Under the pieces are notes generated by a model that did no database searches, was not told the origin of the DNA, and saw only the letters and a program-made list of their open reading frames with translations. Source: Chitinophaga pinensis (GTDB lineage Bacteria > Bacteroidota > Bacteroidia > Chitinophagales > Chitinophagaceae). Taken from it: a DNA stretch of 64,000 bases. The position numbers and the translations under genes were made by a program. Positions 1 through 10,115 of this stretch are shown piece by piece. The stretch lies in assembly GCA_945872085.1 (NCBI GenBank), contig CAMBYG010000002.1:1-64000 (forward strand). The letters are read 5' to 3'. How positions within the stretch are numbered: position 1 is the stretch's first letter; every line of letters begins with the position of its first letter.

Positions 1-1050
1 ATAAAGCAGCAATTGTTGTATTTAATGCAACGAGGTAGAGTAATTAAATTTTTAGATAGAACCTTCAATGTAAAAAAGGATTTCACCATTGAGATTTTTA
101 AATTTATATTAGAACATCATAAAGCGGAAAATGTTTTTCAGTTTGAAATAACAGCCGATATTGTGCACCCTGATATAATTGCCTTCATCAACGAACAGGT
201 TCCTAAAGGTTTATTCCGTTTCGAGATAGGCATTCAAACCGTAAACCAACAAGCTAATTTAGAAGTAAAAAGAAAACAAAATTTTGATAAAACAGCTGGT
301 GTTATAAAACAATTGCAAGACAAAATTGAAATGCACTTGGATTTAATAGTAGGTCTCCCACTCGACTATCTATCTGATATCAAATTTAGTTTTGAAGAAG
401 TATTTAATTTATATCCACCCGAATTGCAATTAGGTTTTTTAAAATTCCTGAAAGGCACCCCCATTAGAGAGCGCTACGAGCAATATGGCTATGAGTTTGA
501 CCCCGCACCGCCCTATCAATTAATTAAAAGTAATTTCTTAAGTGCGGAAGCATTAAGTTCCATTACTCATCTAGAGCATGTTTTAGAATTGTATTGGAAC
601 AAAAAAAGAGCTTTACATACCCTTAAATACATTCACGAGCACTATAGTATATTCGATTTTCTTTGTGGCTTAGGTGCATATTTTATAGAAAAATACGGAC
701 CTATTCATTTTACGCTTACTCAACAATATGAAGCCTTACGAGACTATAGTATGAAAACCTACCTAGAAGACATCCTACTTCAAGAGTTTATTGCTATAGA
801 TTATTATTTACAACATAGTGTAAAACCAAAACCATTTATTTTAGAAGAATTAGAGAAGAAGGAAAAAAATAAACTGTTAGAAGACAATTTATATAATATT
901 CATCAAGGTCGATATTTTATTGCTACAATTCATTTCGATTGGCAGCATTATTGTGCAACTAAGGAACTCATAAAAACAACACAATACTTGGGCATACATT
1001 ATCAAGGCACAGGCATACCGGCAAATTGCATACAAATAAAAAGGGGCTAA
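1..1050 (+). CDS. B12-binding radical SAM protein, C-terminal part (5' end outside window)
   Basis: The frame is open from the first base, so the gene begins upstream. The visible ~349 residues carry the second half of a radical SAM barrel (ITADIVHPDII, FEIGIQT, HLDLIVGLP, then LGFLKFLKGTPI) and a C-terminal domain like that of cobalamin-binding radical SAM proteins (DUF4080 type). The N-terminal B12 domain and the CxxxCxxC cluster motif would lie outside the window. Family members are often methylthiotransferase- or methyltransferase-like, and the substrate is unknown here. The gene converges on porV and its stop codon lies inside the shared terminator hairpin. Confidence 0.7.
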   Translation: MKQQLLYLMQRGRVIKFLDRTFNVKKDFTIEIFKFILEHHKAENVFQFEITADIVHPDIIAFINEQVPKGLFRFEIGIQTVNQQANLEVKRKQNFDKTAGVIKQLQDKIEMHLDLIVGLPLDYLSDIKFSFEEVFNLYPPELQLGFLKFLKGTPIRERYEQYGYEFDPAPPYQLIKSNFLSAEALSSITHLEHVLELYWNKKRALHTLKYIHEHYSIFDFLCGLGAYFIEKYGPIHFTLTQQYEALRDYSMKTYLEDILLQEFIAIDYYLQHSVKPKPFILEELEKKEKNKLLEDNLYNIHQGRYFIATIHFDWQHYCATKELIKTTQYLGIHYQGTGIPANCIQIKRG

Positions 1051-1060
1051 AAGCCCCTTT
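1040..1060. terminator. Bidirectional rho-independent terminator
   Basis: A 9-bp stem (AAAGGGGCT / AGCCCCTTT) with an AAA loop is flanked by A-rich and T-rich runs on opposite sides. It can end both the radical SAM gene and the convergent porV. The radical SAM stop codon TAA (1048-1050) is part of the hairpin. Confidence 0.8.
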
Positions 1061-1082
1061 ATTATTAAGTTTAATGTTTTAG

Positions 1083-2276
1083 TTACTCAGCTGAAGAACC
1101 ATTATTAAATACCTTATCAAAACTATCGTAATTAAACAGCAAAGACACTCTTAAGGTATTGGCTAAAGGATTTTGTATAAGCGTATTGCCAGCAGATATT
1201 AAGTAGGAGAAATTCAAATCCATTACATTGTATTTGATACCCGCACCAATAGTATAATATTTTCTTGCTCCTTTATTAGGATCTTCATAAAAATAACCTG
1301 CTCGTAATGCAAACTGATTTTGATACCAATACTCCATTCCTACAGAAGTGGTAAACTCAGATAGCTCTTCTTTAAAGCCGCCTGGAGCATCAGAGAAAGA
1401 CCCCATCATACCAGAAACCACTGTTTTTTCTGGATAATAATAATAAGATTTACCCGTACTATCCGATGCAATTTGCAAGGAAGGAACTAAAAGTTTATTA
1501 AAATCTAATGCAAAGGTCACTTTATTATATTCATCAATTTCTTTAGTATAAGCTACGCCAATACCTAAATTCATAGGAATAAAATCTTTACGAATAGATG
1601 AATAGGAAATTTTAGAGCCTAAATTACTAATAACTACACCCCAACTAAATGTTTGTTTTTGCGCTGCTGCGTTTTCATTTGATTTAGTATAATACAATCC
1701 TAAATCTGTAGCAAAAGCTTTACCCGGATTGAAATCGGTATTACCGGCATAACCAGAACTGATATTTGAATACACATAACGAAGTGCTACACCAGCAGAG
1801 AGATTTTCTGATAATTTTCTACTATAACCTAAGTCTAAGGCCATTTCCCTAGGCTTGCCTGTTCCTATTGGCGACGCATTAATGTCTGTAAAGTTGATAT
1901 CTCCTAAATTAAAATAGCGCAGAGAACTGCTAATTGCTTGATTATTATCTGTTCCAAATTTATGAAAACCCGTAAGGTAGATTAAAGATATATCTGGAAT
2001 TAAACTGCGCATCCAAGGCGTATACGTAATTGCTATACCATTATTCTTTTCATTGAAAGGAACTTTTGCAATATTCCAATAATGCGCATTTGCATCTGCC
2101 GAAACAGCAATGCCAGCATCGCCCATAGCTCCTGCTCGAGCATCGGGTGAGATACGTAAAAAAGGAACACCTGTTGTTATAGTACTTACTTGACCATTTA
2201 AACTTGTTTGTGCCAACAAATTGATTGGAATAAGAAAAGCTACTAATAAAGAAAATTTTAATAAACTTGATTTCAC
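1083..2276 (-). CDS. porV: T9SS outer-membrane beta-barrel protein PorV (LptO)
   Basis: PorV is the outer-membrane shuttle that takes type IX substrates from the SprA translocon to the PorU sortase. The 397-residue protein has a signal peptide ending LLA|Q (cleavage near residue 22). It then has the PorV/FadL-like N-terminal signature PFLRISPDARAGAMGDAG and alternating barrel strands to a terminal LRVSLLFNYDSF segment. It lies 86 bp downstream of porU on the same strand, the order expected for this locus in Bacteroidota. Length and motif agree with PorV rather than a generic FadL porin. Confidence 0.92.
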   Translation of the reverse strand: MKSSLLKFSLLVAFLIPINLLAQTSLNGQVSTITTGVPFLRISPDARAGAMGDAGIAVSADANAHYWNIAKVPFNEKNNGIAITYTPWMRSLIPDISLIYLTGFHKFGTDNNQAISSSLRYFNLGDINFTDINASPIGTGKPREMALDLGYSRKLSENLSAGVALRYVYSNISSGYAGNTDFNPGKAFATDLGLYYTKSNENAAAQKQTFSWGVVISNLGSKISYSSIRKDFIPMNLGIGVAYTKEIDEYNKVTFALDFNKLLVPSLQIASDSTGKSYYYYPEKTVVSGMMGSFSDAPGGFKEELSEFTTSVGMEYWYQNQFALRAGYFYEDPNKGARKYYTIGAGIKYNVMDLNFSYLISAGNTLIQNPLANTLRVSLLFNYDSFDKVFNNGSSAE

Positions 2277-2324
2277 TGTTATGTTATTTTAAAAGATAAA
2301 TTTATAAAGTATTTGTAAGCATTC

Positions 2325-2343
2325 AAAACAGAATTCCTGTTTT
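2325..2343 (-). other. Inverted repeat between porU and porV
   Basis: AAAACAG and CTGTTTT are separated by 5 nt in the 86-bp porU-porV gap. On the transcribed (minus) strand it would form a weak, AT-rich hairpin with only a modest T-run. It could attenuate or process the porU-porV message, or have no role. Confidence 0.3.
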
Positions 2344-2362
2344 AAACTAGATTGCCGAGATA

Positions 2363-5300
2363 TTAACGAACAATTATGAGTTTTTGGTATGCTGCAGCCG
2401 ATTGACCATTTGCAGCTGTAATGCCAATTCTATAAACATACATACCACTTGCTACACTCACCCCATAGCTACTCTTTGTATCCCAAGTGATTGTTGCGGT
2501 TCTGCTTCCAGTGGCTTGTATGTTTTCCTTTATTTGATGAATCAACTGACCTGTTGTACTCAAAATATCTATTTGCACCTCCATATTTTCATTTGGATGA
2601 TTATGTTCAAAAGAAAAAGTGGTAACATCATTAAATGGATTTGGGAAATTAAAAACATTACCCAATTCCATTTCGTTTCCATCAACAACTTTAAAATCTA
2701 CGCTACCTTCTCCTGAATTATTATTAATGTCCCACGCTTTCACTTTAATGCTGTGCATGCCAAGGGCTAAATTTTTCATCGGAAATTTAATAATCCCTTT
2801 TTTGTAAGTACCCGTTTCCGTTTCGTAATAATCATTTAAAACAAAAGGATGTTGCTCGTCTTCATCTAATATTGCAATACAATCGTGCCCCACTCCATTT
2901 CCCGAAACATTGATCCCTGAAGCATCTGACAACTTTACATACAATACAGAATTTGGATTAGTAATACCTCCATTTCTAAATAAACTATCATTCATAAACG
3001 GACGAACAATTGGCTTATCATCGTCTACAATAGGTGTATCTGAAAAATTACCTAATACATAATTGGTATCGCAGCCTGCAGCATCTTCGGTTGAAGATTG
3101 CGCATAGTATAAAATTCGAGTTTTCCCAGGCGTTATATCAAGATCTTTAGGCAAAATAAATTCTATTGTAAAATGGCCATTTTGAACGCTTGCTTGTCCT
3201 CTATAAATAATTGAATTTTGTGAAAAATAGGTTCGGTTCGCATTCGTTTCTTTAGTAACTAGCTGTACTTTTCTTGGCTTGTCTAAAATTAAAACCGTAG
3301 CCGTACCGTTAAAATTGCTAAGCACTTGATTAGCGCCATTTTTTACAGACCCTTCAATTTTATAATGTCCTAATGCTTTTAAAGAATCAATTACTTGCTG
3401 CGTATTCATATCCACAATAGAATCTGTACTTACTAATTCTTTAGGGAAAGCAGGCAACAATGCTGGATCTCCCAACAATGCAAATTTTCTAAAATTAGCC
3501 AGATCAAAAGAACCTGGATTTATGTACGTCTGATTTTTACTTCTTCTAAATGCATCTCCGAATGTTGCCCAATTGGTATTGGTATGACTAAATTGAGCCA
3601 TTAAATATTGGGAATTCATGATTCTATTGCTAGATTGATATACTAACTGTGTAGTAGTAACTAATGCAATTGCGCCGGCCTTTTCCCTCAACACCAATTG
3701 CTCACCTGCAGACACATAACTTGGATTGTCGAATCTTGAAAATTCGCAAGTTGCCGTAATCATAAACGGCATTTTAAACTCATTATTCCAAGTAAGATAA
3801 TCAGCACTACTTAAAACATTCTCATGCGCTAATCGCTCTGTATTACCATGCCCATTATAGTTGATCAACAAGGTACCTTTGAATATATGATCATTTATTG
3901 TTTTATTAGCATCTGGACAACGAATACCTCCAGGAGAGGATATAAAAGGTAAATTGTCTAAGTATACTTTGTTTTCGTAGTAGATATTGCTTTTGCTAGC
4001 AATAGATGATGCCATAATTTCACCATCTTGCAAATGCGGCCCCGCGCCATCTTCATTATCGGCAACAATGGTTGTACTTAATCTCCATGGCCCAAAAGCA
4101 GCATTACTCATGTATGCAGCAATTTTATCAACAACTACATTTGCTTCATATAAAGACTTCACTGGCAATCTACCCACACCAATATCCATAGTATTAGGAA
4201 TATTTTCATTTTCAATATTTTCATTCGAATCTAAAAATGAAAAATAATCATCTGAGCAATAGCCATTAATTACATTCACCGATTGTTTGGTAACATAGGT
4301 AGGTACATAATTGGTGTTTTTTGCTATTCTATTTTTATAATCGTAAGATGCATCTCCAAACAACAATAAATATCTAGGCATTTGATTAGTGTCATTACCA
4401 GCACGTTGATAAAATAGTTTTGCAAAATCTCTGATCGCTCCAATATCTTGGGACCCCGAAGCAAACTCGTTATAAATTTGCGTGGTGCTTGCAACTGCAA
4501 CCCTTAGATTATTTTTCTGTTGATGTAAACTAGCTAAACGATTAGCTGCGGATATAAAAGAAGGGTGTGTTACAATTATTAAATCTGTTTGTGCCAAACC
4601 ATGCAAATCTTGATTAGCGATTTTACCTTCCGATTGTGGCGTGAGTAATGCATTATTGTTAAATGCAATAAACTCATGTAACTGGCTAGCATTTTGTACA
4701 AAACTCAAAGAAGTTCCATTCCATTGTAATTGCATTTGTGAAGGGTGCAGCGCATCTGTAACATCCCACACCTTAGTACCAGAAGAAGCCGCCTGAATAG
4801 TATATGTGGCTAAATTGGTTGCGCCCACACTATTCCAATCTCTAAAAGCAATAAAATTATTTTTAAAAATTAATTTTCTTCTAAAATTAATTTCCATGAA
4901 ATCAATAAAGGATTTAGCTCCAAGATATGCTGAACTAAAATCAAATTGCAACTGAATTTGTCCGGTGTTGGAAATTGAAAATTGATCAAACCTGTCATCA
5001 ATTGGATCCGACATTTCATCCACACCTACTGCATTAAAATAATATGTTTTAAAAACTGTACTGTTTATGCTCAGCTTTAATTGACTAGGCCCAGCAGTGC
5101 TTCTAGCACCTACAAGTAGCCTTGTATAAAGCGGACTTTGTGCAGAATCTGCATCTAAAGTAAATATTCGTTTGTTTGGCCTTACCCCATCATTACCCAT
5201 TTCATCACCCCACCATTGTTTGCCAAAACTACCTACGTTTACGGCGTCTATATCTTCCACCCAATAATCATTATAGGTGTCTACTAAAGTATTGGGTGTG

Positions 5301-6115
5301 CCAATGCCAAATACAGAATCGATACGAGATGCATTAGGCAATGCCTGAACGGTAATGAAATAATAGCTTTTATCCTCATATAGGTTATTAAGATGTCGGA
5401 ATTGTTTATTAACACTGTCTTTTACCCATGCTACAGGCCCATTAGCATAAAATATAAAATAATCGCCTGGGTTAAATTGCCCATCGCCACCATCTACCAT
5501 TTGAATTGCATTTTCTGTAAGATCATCTGGTGTGGAAACGCTATTATCTTCAGACAACATAGTGCCCCCATTACCAAACAAATGAATGGTATTACTTGCA
5601 CATGGACCGCCAATTGCGCCAAGTGTATTTTTTAAATAGGCATAATCAATTTTGTATACGCCACGTTTTGAAATACTTATTTTATAAAAATCTCCTTGAC
5701 TTAAGACAGAATGAGAAGCCGTTGTTTTTAATAATTTTTTAGCTGTTGTAGCTCCTATTGATTCTTTAATGTTAACTGTTACTTGGTCTAATTGCTGTTT
5801 ATTTCCATTAACAAATTGATATACAGGTATTTGTAAAAATACAAATGCTTGCTTTCGCTCCATGCCCAAAATCACTTTATATTCACTTAATGCATGGAAA
5901 AGCGTGTCTGCAACTGCAGAAGTAAGACGCTTATAAGAAGCCTTATCCAATTGAATGGAAGGTATAGCATATTGCTTAAGTTGCACCTTAACGGTATAAT
6001 AACCCTGGGAGGTCTGATGGGCATCTACAGCAATTGTTTGTTGCACAATGTCTTGAGCATTTGCAACTATAAAAGCACTAAAAAATGCCACTATTCCAAG
6101 TAATAGCTGTTTCAT
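2363..6115 (-). CDS. porU: T9SS sortase PorU, gingipain-type (C25) cysteine protease
   Basis: PorU removes the C-terminal signal of type IX substrates at the cell surface and joins them to an anchor. The 1250-residue protein has a signal peptide ending ANA|Q (residues 20/21), a long N-terminal region, and a C25 peptidase domain with His756 in NYNGHGN and Cys790 in TATCEFSRF. The His-Cys spacing fits a gingipain catalytic dyad. It ends in an Ig-like region and a CTD-like domain (FPNPFNDVTTF and ASGMYVYRI), which PorU is known to retain. It is the first gene of porU-porV and is divergent from gldJ, as in other gliding Bacteroidota. Confidence 0.93.
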   Translation of the reverse strand: MKQLLLGIVAFFSAFIVANAQDIVQQTIAVDAHQTSQGYYTVKVQLKQYAIPSIQLDKASYKRLTSAVADTLFHALSEYKVILGMERKQAFVFLQIPVYQFVNGNKQQLDQVTVNIKESIGATTAKKLLKTTASHSVLSQGDFYKISISKRGVYKIDYAYLKNTLGAIGGPCASNTIHLFGNGGTMLSEDNSVSTPDDLTENAIQMVDGGDGQFNPGDYFIFYANGPVAWVKDSVNKQFRHLNNLYEDKSYYFITVQALPNASRIDSVFGIGTPNTLVDTYNDYWVEDIDAVNVGSFGKQWWGDEMGNDGVRPNKRIFTLDADSAQSPLYTRLLVGARSTAGPSQLKLSINSTVFKTYYFNAVGVDEMSDPIDDRFDQFSISNTGQIQLQFDFSSAYLGAKSFIDFMEINFRRKLIFKNNFIAFRDWNSVGATNLATYTIQAASSGTKVWDVTDALHPSQMQLQWNGTSLSFVQNASQLHEFIAFNNNALLTPQSEGKIANQDLHGLAQTDLIIVTHPSFISAANRLASLHQQKNNLRVAVASTTQIYNEFASGSQDIGAIRDFAKLFYQRAGNDTNQMPRYLLLFGDASYDYKNRIAKNTNYVPTYVTKQSVNVINGYCSDDYFSFLDSNENIENENIPNTMDIGVGRLPVKSLYEANVVVDKIAAYMSNAAFGPWRLSTTIVADNEDGAGPHLQDGEIMASSIASKSNIYYENKVYLDNLPFISSPGGIRCPDANKTINDHIFKGTLLINYNGHGNTERLAHENVLSSADYLTWNNEFKMPFMITATCEFSRFDNPSYVSAGEQLVLREKAGAIALVTTTQLVYQSSNRIMNSQYLMAQFSHTNTNWATFGDAFRRSKNQTYINPGSFDLANFRKFALLGDPALLPAFPKELVSTDSIVDMNTQQVIDSLKALGHYKIEGSVKNGANQVLSNFNGTATVLILDKPRKVQLVTKETNANRTYFSQNSIIYRGQASVQNGHFTIEFILPKDLDITPGKTRILYYAQSSTEDAAGCDTNYVLGNFSDTPIVDDDKPIVRPFMNDSLFRNGGITNPNSVLYVKLSDASGINVSGNGVGHDCIAILDEDEQHPFVLNDYYETETGTYKKGIIKFPMKNLALGMHSIKVKAWDINNNSGEGSVDFKVVDGNEMELGNVFNFPNPFNDVTTFSFEHNHPNENMEVQIDILSTTGQLIHQIKENIQATGSRTATITWDTKSSYGVSVASGMYVYRIGITAANGQSAAAYQKLIIVR

Positions 6116-6255
6116 AATTAAGGTAAAGTTACAAATAGAATTAAAAGCACTCGTTTTTTGGTAGTTAATCTTCTAAGTATAATAAACGAAAGCAGCTGAA
6201 AATTAGTATTATTTTATAGTTTTAAATAAATTTGGTAAACAATTTTAGATAATTC

Positions 6256-6286
6256 TTGACATTTTAATAAGAATGCTTTATCATTG
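6256..6286 (+). promoter_or_regulatory. Candidate gldJ promoter (Bacteroidota type)
   Basis: TTG at 6256-6258 and TATCATTG at 6279-6286 are separated by 20 bp. This matches the Bacteroidota -33 TTG / -7 TAnnTTTG arrangement with one mismatch. Initiation near 6291 would give a leader of about 40 nt. Confidence 0.55.
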
Positions 6287-6332
6287 TAGTAGTTTTTAGG
6301 TTTATACCCAATTCGTAGCAATAATTTTTATT

Positions 6333-7847
6333 ATGAAAAAAACACTTTTTGGAATGAGCATGCTCGTATTAGGAGCTGCAACGTTATTAAGCTCTTGCTC
6401 TTCAAATAGAAAAGCAGGTGGCGGATCTTCAAAAACAGGCTGGTCATACGGAGACTCTAAACTTGGTGGTTTTGAGAATCCAACTACATATGTTCCTAAT
6501 GGTCCTGGTACCGTATTTATTGAAGGCGGCCGTTTTACAATGGGACAAACTGAGGAAGATTTAACCATGGATAGAAACAATATCGCTAGAACTGTTTCTG
6601 TTTCATCATTTTATATGGACCAAACAGAGGTTGCTAATGTTCACTATCGTGAATATATCCATTGGATGACACGTGCATATGTGAATGACTACCCTTTATT
6701 AGTGGCTCAAGCATTGCCTGATACTGCATCTTGGAGAGAAGCAATGTCTTACAATGAACCATTGGTTAACTATTATTTCCGTCATAATTCATACAGCTAC
6801 TACCCAGTTGTTGGCGTGAATTGGAACCAAGCGAGAGAATATTGCAAATGGAGAACAGACCGTGTAAATGAAAAAATATTGATTGAATTGGGTGCGTTAA
6901 AGAAAAATCCTAACCAGACTAATGAAGACGTATTCACTACAGACACTTATATCAACGGCCAATATCAAGGTACTGTTGGTAAAAATCCAAGAAAAGATTT
7001 AAATCCAAGTGGTGCAGGAACTAGAACATACAATTACTCTGATGGTGTATTTGTTCCAGAATACAGATTACCAACAGAAGCAGAATGGGAATATGCCGCT
7101 TTAGGATTAATTGAAAACAATCCAGAGCCTCGCACAAAACGTCGTCGTGGCGAAGAGGTAATTACCAATCGTAAAGTATTCCCTTGGGGTGATGCATATA
7201 CTACTCGTTCTGGTTTTAGAAATCAATATCAAGGTCAATTCTTAGGCAACTTCAAACGTGGTAAAGGTGATCAAATGGGTGTTGCTGGTGGATTAAATGA
7301 CAATGCTGACATTCCTGCAGATATCTATTCTTACAAACCAAATGCTTATGGCCTATACAATATGGCTGGCAACGTTTCTGAGTGGGTTTTAGATACTTAT
7401 CGTCCAACATCTCCTCAAGATGTAAATGACTTCCGTCCATTCCGCGGTAACTCTTATGATACTTACAAACGTATTGCTGAAGACAATAGTTTAGAAGACA
7501 AAGATAGTTTAGGTCGTTTATCTACACGTCCTTTGGATATCAGTGAATTAAGTATTGCAGAAAGAAATTCATATAGAAATTCAGATTTACGTAATTTCAA
7601 AGATGGCGATACTATTTCTCAATACACATACGACTATGGTAAAACTACTTTAGTTAATGACGATGCAAGAGTATACAAAGGTGCATCTTGGGCTGATAGA
7701 GCATATTGGTTATCACCAGGCACTCGTCGTTACGCACAAGCAAATCATGCAAGTCCAAAAATTGGTTTCCGTTGCGTACAAGACAAATTAGGTCCTCCAG
7801 TAGCTAACGCTTCAAGAGGCAACTACTTCGGTAAAAAAAATAAGTAA
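6333..7847 (+). CDS. gldJ: Gliding motility/T9SS lipoprotein GldJ
   Basis: GldJ is an outer-membrane lipoprotein with a formylglycine-generating-enzyme-like (FGE-sulfatase) fold that supports GldK and the T9SS/gliding machinery. The 504-residue protein has a lipoprotein signal peptide with lipobox LSSC (Cys22). The FGE-like domain spans roughly residues 60-490, with FYMDQTEVANVHYREY, YRLPTEAEWEYAA, YNMAGNVSEWV, YKGASWADRAYW and IGFRCV. It is divergent from porU, the usual arrangement. FGE catalysis is not expected in this family, and the role is structural. It is paralogous to gldK at 43-44 kb. Confidence 0.93.
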   Translation: MKKTLFGMSMLVLGAATLLSSCSSNRKAGGGSSKTGWSYGDSKLGGFENPTTYVPNGPGTVFIEGGRFTMGQTEEDLTMDRNNIARTVSVSSFYMDQTEVANVHYREYIHWMTRAYVNDYPLLVAQALPDTASWREAMSYNEPLVNYYFRHNSYSYYPVVGVNWNQAREYCKWRTDRVNEKILIELGALKKNPNQTNEDVFTTDTYINGQYQGTVGKNPRKDLNPSGAGTRTYNYSDGVFVPEYRLPTEAEWEYAALGLIENNPEPRTKRRRGEEVITNRKVFPWGDAYTTRSGFRNQYQGQFLGNFKRGKGDQMGVAGGLNDNADIPADIYSYKPNAYGLYNMAGNVSEWVLDTYRPTSPQDVNDFRPFRGNSYDTYKRIAEDNSLEDKDSLGRLSTRPLDISELSIAERNSYRNSDLRNFKDGDTISQYTYDYGKTTLVNDDARVYKGASWADRAYWLSPGTRRYAQANHASPKIGFRCVQDKLGPPVANASRGNYFGKKNK

Positions 7848-7867
7848 ACTTTACATAACTTAAAATA

Positions 7868-7897
7868 AAAAAACCTCTTCAATGAAGAGGTTTTTTT
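7868..7897 (+). terminator. Rho-independent terminator after gldJ
   Basis: The stem AACCTCTTC / GAAGAGGTT (7872-7880 / 7884-7892) with a 3-nt loop is followed by a run of T. It separates gldJ from murF. Confidence 0.85.
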
Positions 7898-7912
7898 ATT
7901 TTTACAAAAAAT

Positions 7913-9208
7913 ATGCACGCTATGCAATTGCACGCTTTATATCAATACTACTTACAAAACCCCACTATATGTATAGACACACGCAAAATCACTGAAGGCT
8001 GTCTGTTTTTTGCATTAAAAGGGCCTAATTTCAATGGCAATGCATTTGCTAAAGAGGCCTTAGAAAGAGGAGCGCAGTGGGTAATTATTGACGAAGAGCA
8101 TTTTAAAATAAGTGAGCAATGCATCCTTGTAGAAGATGTACTTTCATGTTTACAACAATTAGCTACTTATCATCGAAAACAATTAAATATTCCATTCCTT
8201 GCCATCACAGGGTCTAATGGTAAAACCACCACAAAAGAACTTATCACGTGTGTACTTAAAACAAGCTTTAAAACCGTAGCAACAATTGGAAATTTAAATA
8301 ACCATATTGGCGTGCCCCTTACCATTTTAAGTATACCCTTAGATACCGAAATGGCCATCATTGAAATGGGCGCAAATCATCAAAGAGAGATTGCCTCGTA
8401 TTGCGATATTGCACTTCCTAATTTTGGTCTAATCAACAATTGCGGCAAAGCACATATTGAAGGCTTTGGAGGCGAAGAAGGTGTAAGAAAAGGCAAAGGG
8501 GAATTGTACGATTTTTTAATTGCAAATAATGGCACCCTATTCTTAAACACAGACCTGCCCTACCTCGTAGAAATGAGTGCAGGATCTAAACATAAAATCA
8601 CTTATGGAACCCAAGATGCAAATTATATTGCAAAACCTATCATGCAAGATACATTTATTGGCGCTGCTATAATGAATAGAGATGCAGAAACCATAATCCA
8701 TTCGCATCTTGTAGGTGCTTATAATTTTCCCAATATCCTTGCGGCGGTTTGCATAGGATTGCATTTTGGAATAAAAATTGACACTATAAAAGAAGCTATT
8801 GAAAACTATCACCCCGACAATAGCAGATCTCAATTAACCAAGAAAGGCTCTAATACGATTATATTGGATGCATACAATGCCAATCCCAGTAGCATGAAAG
8901 TTGCCATTGAGAACTTTGCCGCTATGCCCAATAAACATAAATTAGTTTGGCTTGGAGCAATGAAAGAAATGGGTGCCGCAGCACATAATGAACACCAACA
9001 ACTCATTGAGTTGTTAGGCACACATCCTTGGGAACAAGTTATTTTAGTTGGCAAAGAATTTGAGTCTACCCAACACAACTACCAATGGTTTGAAAACACT
9101 GCATTAGCAGTGGAGTATATTAATCAGCAAGTTTTTGAAAACAAAACAATACTTATAAAAGGTTCTAGAGCAAGTAAAATGGAGTTATTATTCGACGCTA
9201 TCTCCTGA
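7913..9208 (+). CDS. murF: UDP-N-acetylmuramoyl-tripeptide--D-alanyl-D-alanine ligase
   Basis: MurF is the last cytoplasmic amino-acid ligase of peptidoglycan synthesis, adding D-Ala-D-Ala to UDP-MurNAc-tripeptide using ATP. The 431-residue protein shows the substrate domain (CIDTRKITEGCLFFAL), the ATP-binding loop TGSNGKTT at residues 99-106, the central-domain MAIIEMGANH and NFGLINNCGKAHIEGFGG, and the C-terminal ILDAYNANPSSM. The start could be 7913 or the ATG at 7922. Its last 21 bases overlap the end of the convergent zapA-like gene. Confidence 0.92.
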   Translation: MHAMQLHALYQYYLQNPTICIDTRKITEGCLFFALKGPNFNGNAFAKEALERGAQWVIIDEEHFKISEQCILVEDVLSCLQQLATYHRKQLNIPFLAITGSNGKTTTKELITCVLKTSFKTVATIGNLNNHIGVPLTILSIPLDTEMAIIEMGANHQREIASYCDIALPNFGLINNCGKAHIEGFGGEEGVRKGKGELYDFLIANNGTLFLNTDLPYLVEMSAGSKHKITYGTQDANYIAKPIMQDTFIGAAIMNRDAETIIHSHLVGAYNFPNILAAVCIGLHFGIKIDTIKEAIENYHPDNSRSQLTKKGSNTIILDAYNANPSSMKVAIENFAAMPNKHKLVWLGAMKEMGAAAHNEHQQLIELLGTHPWEQVILVGKEFESTQHNYQWFENTALAVEYINQQVFENKTILIKGSRASKMELLFDAIS

Positions 9209-9484
9209 TGCTAGTACAGCATCGATTTTATTGCTAATTTCTTCTATTTGATTAAGGGCTATAGGATTGTGATTAGGCTCAATAGCCTTGTCTGCTGCAT
9301 ACATCAATAATACCATGGCAATAAAGTCTTGATCGTCTTTACCTGCATAGGCATTACGCATTTCCATTACTTTTTCATCTGCCACTTTTACTGCTTTGCG
9401 CACCAACTCCTCCTCACTAGGATTTATTTTAATACGATAACTTCTACCAGATATCCATACGTTAATGGTAATCATTTCTTCCAT
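9188..9484 (-). CDS. zapA: Cell division protein ZapA-like
   Basis: This 98-residue protein has the size and pattern of ZapA, a small coiled-coil protein that cross-links FtsZ filaments. It has an N-terminal beta segment (ITINVWISGRSYRIKI), the family-typical EEELVRKAVKVADEKV helix, and a C-terminal helix suited to dimerisation. It is the last gene of a four-gene minus-strand run, starting 2 bp after the lspA stop. Its 3' end overlaps the 3' end of murF by 21 bp. A second ATG at residue 4 is an alternative start. Confidence 0.78.
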   Translation of the reverse strand: MEEMITINVWISGRSYRIKINPSEEELVRKAVKVADEKVMEMRNAYAGKDDQDFIAMVLLMYAADKAIEPNHNPIALNQIEEISNKIDAVLASGDSVE

Positions 9485-9486
9485 AA

Positions 9487-10110
9487 TTAATCTGTTTTTA
9501 CTTCTTTAGGAAGTGTGAGTAAACGCTTTTGAAAAAATAACAAAGTTAAAACACCTATCGATATAGACGCATCTGCAATATTAAATACCGGTTCAAAAAA
9601 TCGTATTGTATAGGCGCCAATAAAAGGTGTTGACGATGGCAAGGTCCATTCTATTAAAGGAAAATAAAGCATATCTACTACTCTGCCATGAAATAAATTA
9701 GCATAGCCTGTACCCCAAGGCACCCACTGACCCAAGCAAAAACTACTCTCTGAAAATAGTTTACCATAAAAAACAGAATCAATTAAATTTCCAAATGCAC
9801 CGGCCAAAATAAGCGCTGCACATATCAAGGTAGCCTTACTAAATCCTTTATGAATCATCGTTTTTAAATAGTAAAAACCAAACCCAACCGCTACCAATCT
9901 AAAAAGTGTGAGTATCAATTTGGCAATAGAAGCATCGCCAAATTTCATACCAAAGGCCATGCCTTCATTTTCTATAAAATGTAATCTAAACCAAGAGCCC
10001 AAAACCGCAACTTCTTGTCCGTAATAGAAATGTGTTTTGATATATATTTTCAAACACTGATCAATCAACAAAATTAAAACGATTAAAAAAAGTAGGTTTC
10101 TATATTTCAC
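9487..10110 (-). CDS. lspA: Lipoprotein signal peptidase (signal peptidase II)
   Basis: LspA is the membrane aspartyl protease that cleaves prolipoproteins before the lipidated cysteine. The 207-residue protein has four hydrophobic segments and the conserved boxes FIENEGMAFG, GAFGNLIDS, GRVVDML (Asp146) and FNIADASISIG (Asp180). The two Asp residues are the expected catalytic pair. It is longer than the ~165-residue proteobacterial enzyme because of an insert between GNLIDS and GRVVD, which is common in Bacteroidota. It sits downstream of two lipoprotein genes in the same operon. Confidence 0.95.
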   Translation of the reverse strand: MKYRNLLFLIVLILLIDQCLKIYIKTHFYYGQEVAVLGSWFRLHFIENEGMAFGMKFGDASIAKLILTLFRLVAVGFGFYYLKTMIHKGFSKATLICAALILAGAFGNLIDSVFYGKLFSESSFCLGQWVPWGTGYANLFHGRVVDMLYFPLIEWTLPSSTPFIGAYTIRFFEPVFNIADASISIGVLTLLFFQKRLLTLPKEVKTD

Positions 10111-10115
10111 AGGTA

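Noticed and set aside
13-1050. A complete gene starting at the TTG at 13
   Set aside because: The frame is open through the first base and the radical SAM cluster motif is missing, so it is the 3' part of a longer gene.
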